A stretch of DNA of 64,000 nucleotides from Panonychus citri (Eukaryota > Arthropoda > Arachnida > Trombidiformes > Tetranychidae). The position numbers and the translations under genes were made by a program. The stretch spans positions 340,915 through 404,914 of the forward strand of contig NW_026515525.1 of assembly GCF_014898815.1 (NCBI RefSeq). Direction: 5' to 3'. Below the pieces are notes generated by a model, which was not told the origin of the DNA, did not search any database, and worked only from the letters and a program-made list of their open reading frames with translations. Positions 26,564-36,422 of the stretch are shown here, in pieces; the first letter of the stretch is position 1; every line of letters starts with the position of its first letter.

Positions 26564-27995
26564 ATTGGTTGTCAGTAATTAACTCAATTTCGGGGGAATT
26601 GAAGTCTTCATTTTCTAAGTAAGAATCGGGGTTGAAAAAATTTTCTCTGAGGTTTAACATCTTTGTGGTTAACTTTCCTGTATATTTCTTTGTATTAGAA
26701 ACATTGGAGATGAAGAGATTAAAGCTTAGAGTGTCTAATAACATAAGTGCACCTTTCTTAAGACCACAAACTAAATAAGGGCCATGATAGCGATTTCGAA
26801 GTTTTTTAGAAATTGTTGAATCTGGAGATTCATTTTTAACTAGAAGATAATCTCCAATATCGTAGGGAGATTGAGGATGAAGGGATTTGGTTCTGTTAAT
26901 CTGGTAAAGTTGTTGGGAATTAAGTCGCGCGTAAGCAATTTTACGGGCTTCGGTTACGGTCACAGGGGAATTGTGGTTAATGGACAAGTAATTGTCAAGG
27001 GGTTTATTAGGCTCGCGACCAAAAACAAGGAAGTAAGGACTGAAGCGAGTAATCTTGTGGACGGATGAGTTGATTGCATACAGAGATGCTTGGAGAGCGG
27101 AGACCAAATTTTTTGTACCTTTGGCACAAACATAAGCACGAAGTCTTTCTGCAATTGTGCGATTGCATCTTTCGACAATGCCTTGGGATTGAGGGTGGTA
27201 AGGGGTACTGGTGTCATGAACAATACCATGTTTTTCTATGAACTTTTTAAATTCATCCGAAGTGAAATTTGTTCCTAAGTCGGTTTGGATGTGGGTTGGG
27301 AAACCGAAGAGATGAAAGAAATTGGAGAGAAAGTTGATTACAGTTGTAGCTGTTTGGTTGAGGGTCATTTTCGCGTACACAAATCGCGATAAAACATCGA
27401 CGATGACGAGGATGTATTTTTTAGAATTTCCAATTGTTATCGGGCCTTGAACGTCAAGTTCAAATCGGGTTAGAATTTCTTGAGGAATGGGTTTGATGGA
27501 GGGATCAACATAAATGATGTTGGAAGGTTTTGCTAAGTTGCAAACTAAACAGTTTTCACACAACTTTTTCACTTCATCATAGAGGAATTTGCACCAAAAT
27601 CGTCGAGCGATATTTAAGTAGGTTTTTTCTGTGGCGAAATGGCCACCGAGGGTTGATTCATGCTCAAGTTGGAATATCTCTTTTAAGATTTCAGGATCAA
27701 TCACGAGTCGAGTTCCAAAGGGGGTTCGTGAGTCCTTTCGGTAGAGAAGATTGTCTTTTAAAACATATCGTTTAGCAGCAATCGAATTTGAATTGGAAAG
27801 TTGAGAGATGAGGGACTGAACATCAGGGTTGTTTTTCTGAGCGGTTCTTACTTTTTCCTTCCATAAGGAAAATTCTTGAGGAGATGATTTGGAATGAGGT
27901 TGAAGATGTGCTATTTCTGAGGTGACTGAATATAAAAGTAGAGGAGGATCTTTGATTTGCTCGTAATCGAGAATAGGAGCTTCAAAGGAGGTTAA
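26564..27995 (-). CDS. Retrotransposon integrase
   Basis: An open frame runs from just after an RNase H-end break near 27995 through the integrase. It has an N-terminal HHCC zinc-binding module (H-x-H in ESTLGGH, then ENCLVC), and the DDE catalytic triad in ELDVQGP, QTDLGTNF and SQGIVERCNRT. A C-terminal part (YDIGDYLLVKN, RNRYHGPYLVCGLKKG) resembles the SH3-like GPY/F module of Ty3/gypsy integrases. All key residues are present, so this domain looks intact. The same frame continues without a stop into the 3' ORF. Confidence 0.9.
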
Positions 27996-28620
27996 TCAAA
28001 TTCATTCCAATATCATAGTAGTGATGGAATGATGGGTCTTCAACATATTCGTTAAGAAAATTTTGTCTAAAACTCTTCTTCGGGATCGATAGTTTTCTAT
28101 GGTCCCATTCGGACTGATAACGGGAGAAACAGTCGGAGGATGAGTTAATCCTTTTTATAAATGACTTTAAAATTATAAGATGAGAGCATAATTGACCATC
28201 TTTGGAGTCTAGAATTTTAAAATTAATTTTGGGAGCTGACACAGGGTATGGTGGTCAGTCTCGATTAGGAAATTTTCACCATCGAGATAGTGAGTACTTG
28301 TACACACCGACAAGAATTGCTAGAAGTTCTTTTCTGAAACACTGTAATGAAGTTGATGCTTCAGTAATTTTGGGAGAAAAGGAAATTGGGAGCCAATGGC
28401 TTACGGTTTCAATTGGGTTTTCAGTTGAAATCTTCAGATTTGTCGTCTTCCTGTAATAGGATTCCACCAACAGCAACATCAGATGCATCGACGGAGATTT
28501 TACGACGAAGTTTAGGGTTGAAATGTACCAAGAGCGTGGTATTGATGAGAGATGATTTGAGAGAATCGAGGGCTTGTTTGTCAGCGGGGAGAATTTTGAA
28601 TTTTCGTTCTTTTGAAATTA
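27996..28620 (-). pseudogene. Retrotransposon RNase H region, broken frame
   Basis: The end of the RT frame carries the first RNase H acidic motif (SVDASDVAVGGILLQ). Later pieces in shifted frames carry FRKELLAILVGVYKY and a TDHHTL motif, the typical RNase H order in Ty3/gypsy Pol. At least two one-base breaks (about 28290 and about 28420) separate them. Either the copy is inactivated here or the assembly has indels. Confidence 0.75.
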
Positions 28621-29266
28621 AACGATAAAGTGGAGCGGCGATGGAGGAATAGTTTTTTATGTACCTGGAGAAATAATTATAACATCCTAGGAGGGATTGA
28701 AGTTCACGGACAGTTTTAGGGTATCGGAGGTTAACTAGGGCTTGAACCTTTTTAGGGTCGGGACGGATTCCTTCACCTGAGACTAAATGTCCTAACAATA
28801 AGATTTCGGTTTCACCGAAGTGACACTTTTCTGGCTTAACTTTTAGATTGTATTTTCTCAATCTTTCTAACACCAATATCGTATTAGCGATGAGATCGGA
28901 AAAAGTTACACCAACAACAGGGATATCGTCAAAGTATCCAATACAATTGACATATTGTAACCCTTCAAGAACTTTGTTCATGAATCGCTGGAATATGAAT
29001 GGAGCACCGGCGAGTCCCATGGGGAGTCGTTTGTACTGGTACTTACCATCCGGGGTTACAAACGCTGTTTTCTCTCTTTCGGAAGGAGGAAGTTCTATTT
29101 GGTGGTAACCTTGTGCCAGGTCGAAAAGGTTGAAGAATTGTCCACCTCGAACGACTTCGAGACAGTCGTCGATTCTGGGCATGGGATGTCTCGGAATTTT
29201 AGTGAGACGATTCAAGAGACGATAATCAGTTACCATCCTATGAGAGCCATCTGATCGAGGAACCAA
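28421..29266 (-). CDS. Retrotransposon reverse transcriptase
   Basis: A 281-residue open stretch with the ordered RT motifs: LVPRSDGSHRMVTDYRLLN, FFNLFDLAQGYHQI, FVTPDGKYQYKRLPMGLAGAP, the catalytic YFDD box in CIGYFDDIPV, then LKVKPEKCHFG and LLGHLVSGEGI. YFDD is a less common form of the Y-x-D-D box but keeps both catalytic aspartates. The true RT start lies upstream in a shifted frame, across a break near 29280. Confidence 0.92.
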   Translation of the reverse strand: MVPRSDGSHRMVTDYRLLNRLTKIPRHPMPRIDDCLEVVRGGQFFNLFDLAQGYHQIELPPSEREKTAFVTPDGKYQYKRLPMGLAGAPFIFQRFMNKVLEGLQYVNCIGYFDDIPVVGVTFSDLIANTILVLERLRKYNLKVKPEKCHFGETEILLLGHLVSGEGIRPDPKKVQALVNLRYPKTVRELQSLLGCYNYFSRYIKNYSSIAAPLYRLISKERKFKILPADKQALDSLKSSLINTTLLVHFNPKLRRKISVDASDVAVGGILLQEDDKSEDFN

Positions 29267-29820
29267 TAATGATGGTGCACCTCAAGCGCATCCGAGGGTT
29301 CGATCAGGTCATGTTGGATCATGTCATTAATGATCTCACGAAAACTCCACGGCGATGAATGTTACAGTTGTAGGGTTTTGGTACGGGATAATTTGATTTT
29401 CTAAATCAATTTTCACTGGACAAACAGATGATGAGACAAATCCAAGATCGTTTTGTGTTTGGAAAAAACATCTTGATAGTTTTCGAAAAGTTCGAGAAGT
29501 TCATTTTGTTGAGATGAACTTAGATTTGGGTTGATTCTTGACTTAATCTTGTCAAGGAAGGATTGAGTTTTTGATTCGGTAATTTCGTTTTCACTAACGA
29601 GCATACACCGAGCGATTATTGATTGTTGAGGAAAATTTTTGAATTTGTTTTCTTCAGATGGGATTTGAATTGTTGTTAGATTTGGATGATGAGTGGATGT
29701 AGTTGAGGAATTGTTAATTGTATGAGTTGAATGAGATGAATGAGTTGAGGAGAGTCCAGATATAATCGGCAGCATTACCAGTAACTTTAATAGAAGTTTC
29801 AATGATGAAGTCAGTTTCAT
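29267..29820 (-). pseudogene. Protease-RT linker region, frameshifted
   Basis: An open stretch (29413-29820) ends NELLELFENYQDVFSKHKT, the usual leader of Ty3/gypsy RT (a F-x-D-V-F-x-x motif). The frame then shifts near 29430 and again near 29280 before the core RT. Rich in Ser/Thr/His at its start. Confidence 0.65.
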
Positions 29821-29849
29821 CAGGGTACAGAATCGGATAAAAGTCAGGT

Positions 29850-30190
29850 TATTTAATTCAGGAGAATTGGGGTTTCTTTGACAGAGATATCATACTCATT
29901 TCCGTCAGAAAGAATTTTCATGTAAAAAACATGAAGGAAGGCATTCCCTAACAAAAATACGGGTTCAAATTTTTCACAAATTTGGAATTTGATGATGCGG
30001 GATTCGTCCATACCATTATGCTTAAATATTGCATACGAAAACCAAAAAATCTACATAGACTCCTGATGCAATACCTTTTAGGGTTCTGTTCACCTTTATA
30101 ACGTGAGCTTGAAGGAGGAAGCTAGACCGGCATCGATAACACAAGCTGACGCTCGGTGTCTATCAACACTTTACCTTCTTGAACACGAGT
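29850..30190 (-). pseudogene. Retrotransposon aspartic protease region, broken frame
   Basis: Downstream of gag the minus strand shows a retropepsin-like start (VLIDT, continued one base out of frame by a Gly/Ala-Ser-Ala stretch at about 30150) and, near 29940, a GNAFLHVFYMK segment resembling the end of these proteases. A single missing base in the active-site codon region separates the pieces. Called from position and motif only. Confidence 0.6.
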
Positions 30191-31971
30191 TTTATCAGGC
30201 AAGCAGAGGTTAAGTTGACTTGAGGCATATGAGAAATTGCAGTGTTTCCAATTTGGGAAATTTGCTTTATATCTTTAGATATTGCAAATCCTACATTTCC
30301 TCTGAGTCCGCTTTGCATAGGTTCGGGAGGAGAGGGTGGTCGGTTATCTAACTGTATTGGGTTAGTGAGCATTTGGGGAACTGAGACAATAGCATTAACT
30401 GGTTGTGGAGGGAATTGAATTTGAGGAACTGGCTGATCTTGATTAACCAAAGTGGTTAAGTTAGTTGGGGCTGCTGTTGAGTTGAATGGTTGTCGAACGT
30501 AATTTTGATTTTTTCCCTGATAAGGAGGTTTAATTCCTGCAGCTTCTTGAGCTTTTCGATAAGCTAACTTAGAACAAACATCAATTGTATGATCATCACC
30601 TTTGCAATAATTGCAAAATTTAGCATCTTTAGATGCGGATGAAGATGCATTTGGGTTTCTCTTATAGTTAGAGTTAGATTGGGAATAATTAGGGTTGTTA
30701 GTTTTAAGCATTCGAGCAACTGAAGATTTATCATTGGAATGATTTGGGTTAGGGTTTTTCGAGGGAACTGTTTTTTGGACTTTTTGTCTATTTTGATTAT
30801 TTTTATAATCAAAATGAATTCTCGTAAGATGATTGTAAATTCTGGTTCGATCATCATTAATACCAAGGGTATAAATATCATCTCGGATATTTCGAGGGAT
30901 ATGTTGGAGTACGAGGTTAAGAAAGAGGGAATCATTTGTTGGACCAAACGCTTTGGTCACCAATCTTCTCATATCGGAGAAGAATTTTTCCGGGTGGAAT
31001 TCCGGGTTGTAACGGCAGTTTCGGAGCTCAAAATCTGCACTGTATTGACTTTCGGGAGTCTTCAATTTTTCAAAAAGGGCATCGACGTATTCCTGGTAAT
31101 CGGTAATATCATCTAAACCAGCGGCACTTGTTTTTATTTCGTGGGCCATCGACTTTTGGAGAAGTCGGAGTCTTGTTTCGTCATCCACATTCTCTTTGGA
31201 TAAACGATCCTTGGTCTTTACCAGCCAAGAATATTGGTCCTCACCAGAGCGGAATTCTGGTACATGAGGGTCAGTCTTCAATTGTTTCATCAATTCGAAG
31301 AAAGTTGATGGAGTAAGATTGTCATTGGAATTGACAGAGGGAGTGATGGATGAAGGTAATTGCTCACTAATATGAGCACCAAAAGAATTTAAAATGTTCT
31401 TTATTTTGTTGAGAACACCAAGAGGAAGAGGAAGAGCATAAAGCTCAGAGTGGGTTAGATTAAAGATGGTCTCTTCATCACGACCGATATTCTTTAAGAA
31501 TATTTGTATTTCCGCTTCGGAAATATTTTGGGTTCGAAATTCCAAAATCCAATTTGGAATAGGTTGATTTTTGATCTCGTCAAGATCGAGGTTTTGAATA
31601 TCTTGAATGGTTACATTTTCACCAATAAGAAGAAGATGAGTTGAGATGACATCATTAAGCTTTTTCATAGCCAATGATCTGATTGGAATTGGAATATTCC
31701 ATTTGTTGAAGAGTTCGAGAATCTCATTGTAAGAGAGATCTCTGAGAGATTTAGGTTTTTGGATGACTGTAGAAACACGAGTCGGGGGTCTAGGATTGAC
31801 TGGGGTAAAAGTATCTTGAGGTGATGGAGGTGGAGGAATGATAGTATCATCCTCAGAAAGTTCTGAATTTTCAGTTAGATTGAGGGATCGGCGGGTAGCC
31901 TTTGCAGCTTTCGCGGCGCGAGCAGCAGCAATACGAGTAATCGCAGCAACACGAGAACGTTTAGGTGGCAT
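30163..31971 (-). CDS. Retrotransposon Gag with one zinc knuckle
   Basis: An open frame of 602 residues starting at the first ATG after the primer site. A basic Ala/Arg/Lys N-terminus is followed by two short repeats of SAP-like helical character (about 75-120 and 150-195). A middle region (RSGEDQYSWLVKTKD, EFHPEKFFSDMRRLV) resembles the capsid part of Ty3/gypsy Gag. A zinc knuckle CNYCKGDDHTIDVC (C-x2-C-x4-H-x4-C) lies near residue 451, and the tail is Pro/Gln-rich. It ends at the frame break leading into protease. The SAP assignment is tentative. Confidence 0.88.
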   Translation of the reverse strand: MPPKRSRVAAITRIAAARAAKAAKATRRSLNLTENSELSEDDTIIPPPPSPQDTFTPVNPRPPTRVSTVIQKPKSLRDLSYNEILELFNKWNIPIPIRSLAMKKLNDVISTHLLLIGENVTIQDIQNLDLDEIKNQPIPNWILEFRTQNISEAEIQIFLKNIGRDEETIFNLTHSELYALPLPLGVLNKIKNILNSFGAHISEQLPSSITPSVNSNDNLTPSTFFELMKQLKTDPHVPEFRSGEDQYSWLVKTKDRLSKENVDDETRLRLLQKSMAHEIKTSAAGLDDITDYQEYVDALFEKLKTPESQYSADFELRNCRYNPEFHPEKFFSDMRRLVTKAFGPTNDSLFLNLVLQHIPRNIRDDIYTLGINDDRTRIYNHLTRIHFDYKNNQNRQKVQKTVPSKNPNPNHSNDKSSVARMLKTNNPNYSQSNSNYKRNPNASSSASKDAKFCNYCKGDDHTIDVCSKLAYRKAQEAAGIKPPYQGKNQNYVRQPFNSTAAPTNLTTLVNQDQPVPQIQFPPQPVNAIVSVPQMLTNPIQLDNRPPSPPEPMQSGLRGNVGFAISKDIKQISQIGNTAISHMPQVNLTSACLIKLVFKKVKC

Positions 31972-32057
31972 ATTGATGGAAAGGGAAAAGATAATTCAAT
32001 AGAATTGGAGACGGAAATAAAGAAAACACAAAACACAAACACGGGGAAAAACACAAT

Positions 32058-32076
32058 GATCCTGCCTGGGTCGCCA
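32058..32076 (-). promoter_or_regulatory. Primer binding site (tRNA-Arg-like)
   Basis: Three bases after the 5' LTR end, the minus strand reads TGGCGACCCAGGCAGGATC. This is complementary to a tRNA 3' end finishing CTGGGTCG-CCA. That acceptor end is familiar from some arthropod arginine tRNAs; the Arg assignment is from memory. Confidence 0.7.
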
Positions 32077-32079
32077 ATT

Positions 32080-33261
32080 TGTGGGGGAAAATTTGAGATG
32101 AGGAGGTTAGATGATCAATTTGAGATCGATGGATGTGATTGAGATAAAAAAAAGTCTGTATCTTGAAGAGACAGAGTTCAGAAGATTTTCGGTCCCAAAA
32201 TACCGAATACACGATTCTTTTAGGATCACTGAGTTTCTCTATTGTACTTACGCTTGTTTTCACTTTCACTGATAATTCTAAAGAATTCAGATTTGGACAA
32301 TTAAACATAAAATGTCTAATTAAAGAAGGTTGAATTTTAGGAACTTGAGAGATGGATGGATTGTAACACTTAGAAGTGCAGAATCACCTTAATTAAGAAT
32401 TGAGAGATTAAAGATGAGCAAGTTAACTATTTTAATGTTAAACATTGACTGAAGATTATAGAGGGAAAATTATTCTTTTTAGAATAAAAGAAAAAAAAAG
32501 GGGGTGACAATTAAGGGGATATCAATTAATGATGAAAAGGGGTTACAATTAAAACAAGGGGAAAACAAATTAATCAAATTAACCAAGTTAATCATATTAG
32601 TGATGAGGTGAAACTATTGTTACAAAGTAACTCTTTTAGTCTCTATGTCTCGACATTATGAACAATATGGTTAACATGTAGAGAAGATAAAAAAGATAAA
32701 AATTAACCAAGATAAGTCTTTAGACTTAACAATGGTAAAGGCTAAAAATAAAAGAAAGAAAAAAGAAAGAGGGAGAGAAAGAGAAAATCGGGTCTCTTAC
32801 TTTTGTTACCAATTTTTGGTCAACTTAAAAGATGTAGAGATTTGGGTAGATACAATTAAGAAAATTAGTTAATTGTAATTAACTGAATTAACATTAACTA
32901 TATCTTTAGATATAGATTTGAATTTAGATTAATTTCCATTGGACAATTAGTTAGGAATATTATAAATTCTTAATCAACTCAATCAGTTAATCAGGGATAC
33001 TAATTAATTAGATTGGTTAAGAGTAACAATCAAGAAATTTACAACTATAGTTGTGGGAGTGGGAAAACTAATGTTAACAATGGAAAATTAAGAAACAAAA
33101 TTTAAATTGTTGAATTTATAAAAATGAAAATAAAAAGAAAAGCACAACAATTAACTAATTGTTGAGATGAAGAAAAAGGAAATTAGAAAATTTAAATTGA
33201 TTCCAAATCATGATAGTGATGGAAAAGGAAGCCTGAGGATTTCAAGATTTTCTACCCTTCA
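32080..33261 (-). repeat. 5' LTR of the retrotransposon
   Basis: About 1182 bases, the promoter-bearing LTR for the minus-strand element. Begins TGAAGGGTAG on the minus strand and ends CCCCCACA, followed by the primer site. Nearly identical to the 3' LTR apart from short indels such as at 32149-32160 and 33131-33140. I could not place a TATA box with confidence. Confidence 0.95.
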
Positions 33262-33265
33262 ACTT

Positions 33266-36200
33266 TCAACTGTTCAATCTCGGGTTATCAGTTCTGGCTT
33301 GTTCCTTTGCCTTTGAAACGTGGGTTGAAAAATTTTGAAATCGATTCGAAACAGAATCATGATCAATATCACTCAACTCTGATTGGAGTTGAAACTTTAT
33401 CTCTAAGATTGAGAGTTTAATATAAGATGGAAAATATGACTTGTGAGTTATTTTTCTTATTCTCTTTTTGTATGTGTGTTGGTATGTTTACTGTGGAAGA
33501 ACAAAATTCTGAAGACTAAATTATTTGAGGATAGAAAAAGTTGCCTGTATTTTTAAGGGAGTAAAAGTTTAGTGAGATGAGTGATGAGGATTTTGAGTCA
33601 AACAGACTCATGAATTATTATCTATTAGATGAACAGAATAATAAAAAGATGGTAGACCCATGTAGCATGTAATATATATTGGAATTGAGTTAAGCATTTT
33701 GGACAATGGAGAGAAAGTTCAATCTTATGCTGGGATTTCATGTGAAAAATATTCAATATATTTGGAAATTTTTCTCATGTTTAGAAAAAAGAAGATAAAA
33801 CTGGATGATAACACGATGATAAGAGATTAAGATAAAGGGAAAGGGAAGGGAAGAGGAAAATAACTGATAGAATAGCTTGATGATAAGGGTTAAAAGAGTA
33901 AAGGAAACCCATCATGGTCTATCATGGAAGGTTGAGTGAAGTTATTCCAATAAAATTAAATGCGATAACTTCATTGATCCAGAGAAAATTCATTTTGAGA
34001 TGGAAAAACGTAAGTCGGATTTAAAGTTAAAACTTTATTCAGATTAAAATAATCCAAGAACCAAAGTCCTTTACTCATGACAAGTTCAGGGTAAATATTG
34101 ATGAAAAAGCTTAAATGAAAAATTCCCTCCGAGTTTAGTTTGAATAACTTGTCGGAAATCGAATTTCAACTTGACAAATTCTGAGACAAAACTGAATCAA
34201 GGTAAGTTTTTTTCTTCTTTTTTTTCAGTTTTCTAGCTTCCGATTTAGTTACATTTCTTTTCCACGTGAATATTCAACTTTCACACTATGGTGACACGAT
34301 AATTGGAATAATATCTTTTTTCTATTAGTTTTTTTACTCTATGAGTTTGAGAGGGAAAGGAGGACGAGAAAAAAAAGAATACAATTGAAACAAACATCAT
34401 TAGGTGGATTTATCGTAATGAAGGAATGAGAGGAAGGAAGATAAATACGATGAGAGAGAAATAGAGTGAGAGAAAGAGTGAAAGGAAGATTAAAGAAAAG
34501 GTGAGGGTGTGAACAAAGGGTGAAAGTGCCTCTGGGAGGTGATATGTTCGGGAGTGAAAAATATTCATTCCCTTAGGGAGGATAAGAGACAAAGTATTGA
34601 ATTACTTTTCTACTCTCAAACTCCACCTTCTACTTTATATCCTGAATAATCATTGATCTCATATCTCATTCCCTTAGAATTTGAATAAACAAATGTCGAC
34701 TTTTTTTTTATTATTTCTTTTTTTTTGTCAATTCTTTTTCTCTGTTTTTTTTAAATGCAATTGATATTTAAATTGAGAATTAATCAGTTAATTCATTGAT
34801 TCATTTACCTTCGAGCTTTGAAACAATAGTTGACAAAAGTAACTTTCATTTATTATCCGTCCCAGTTTATTTTCCAGCTGAAACCTTATCCCATTCATGG
34901 GAAATCATATGAAAAGATTCACAGAATTGAAATTCATTTTCAATTCAACTTTTTCTCATTAATATTTGGATTAACAAGGGTGTGGCAAAGACTCTGTTGT
35001 ATCACGAGTACTAATAATCTTTACTTTTAGCTCTTGCACACCAAAAGTTAATCGCCTAAATTATTACAACAACAACAACAATACTAAGCAATATAATTAA
35101 AAGGCTTGACCAATATCCTAAGAAAACCAATTGACCAGATAAAAGGCTAATATATTATATTGAATCTGAAATAACCATTGTCCAAACTAATCAGTCTAAT
35201 TAATTGATTTGAACACTTTCTCTTTTCACTGACCTCTAGTCAAATCAATTAACCACTTTGATTGTTTAAAGAGATAACCATTGATGCACATTCAATTGAT
35301 TGTCTATCAACATGTTTAACAGATAACAATTAGTGCATCTTAAATCTCAATGTAATAAACATACAGACTGATTAATCAAATGAATGAGACAAATTGTTCT
35401 TAACCTTGATACAATTTAAATTACTTGTTAAAAGGCAAATGTAAATTAGTAGGTTCGATATCATAATCTAACTAATTAAGGATCGTGAAGATCAATTTTT
35501 CATCACGATTAAAGTTGGATAACTTTTTTCTAGAGTAAATTAAAGCTCCAGGCTTTAACTTAGATTAGATCTCATTTAAATTATCTACTATTAACTTTAG
35601 ATAATTTTAGCACTTTAATGGTTGAAATATTTTTTAAGAGGCAAAGAAACAAAATTTTCAGAAATTTCAATTTTCTTTTGCTATTACATTGAGAGACTCA
35701 TCTTAAAGATTGAGAAATTTTCATGACATTAATAGTTACAAAGAGGAAGAGGATATGCAATTGAAAATAATGAGAACTTTTGAGTAAATGTTTCAATTCT
35801 TGTAATAACAAGTAACATTTACTATTGATAATAGAAATAAGCTTTAGCTTAGTTTAAATAATAACTTAGGAAAAGAATATTAGAAAAAAGTTCTCTCCTT
35901 TAGTTTATTGAGTTCTCATTAGCTAAATTATGTTGGTTAAGCTTTTCAACGCTGAATAAGAGATAAGCTCTTGAAGGATATGAAAGAAGATATTAGAAGA
36001 TGGAACGAAATTGATAGTGATTTTGTAGTAAAATTATCAGATTAAGATTAAACTCACTGGACCAAACATAAGGTCATCTTAAGGTTGGTCAACAAATGAT
36101 TAGAAAATAAGACAGAGTTTATTGTGAGTTCTATGGTTTATTATTATAATCTAGTGAAAACAAATAACATCAATTACAAAAATGCGAAAGAGATCAAAGT

Positions 36201-36365
36201 AAATGGTCAATTTTAGCTTTTTTTCCTTCTCCTTTTCTCAGGGTGAATTCAGCATTGGAACAATTCTGAAAATGATTACTATTATCATGGTTCGTATTGT
36301 TGAGATATTAGTTTCTAGAATGATGATAATTCCCTTTTCTATTATCAATTTATCGTCTCGAATGT

Positions 36366-36422
<57 letters not shown>

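Larger units (their letters stand above)
21284..33261 (-). mobile_element. Ty3/gypsy-type LTR retrotransposon, about 12 kb, with an extra 3' ORF
   Basis: Two direct repeats (21284-22453 and 32080-33261), beginning TGTGGGG and ending CCTTCA on the plus strand, enclose a minus-strand element flanked by ACTT on both sides (21280-21283, 33262-33265), a 4-bp target duplication. The order protease, RT, RNase H, integrase is that of Ty3/gypsy elements. Gag and integrase are open, but protease, the RT linker, RNase H and the 3' ORF are each split by one-base frame breaks. The LTRs are nearly identical apart from short indels, so insertion was recent. At the position of env in errantivirus-like elements lies a long ORF with zinc-finger and exonuclease-like regions and no signal peptide or membrane span. 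Confidence 0.95.

Noticed and set aside
22858..31850. Plus-strand and shifted-frame ORFs inside the retrotransposon
   Set aside because: All lie opposite or out of frame to gag, RT, integrase or the 3' ORF and show no domain.
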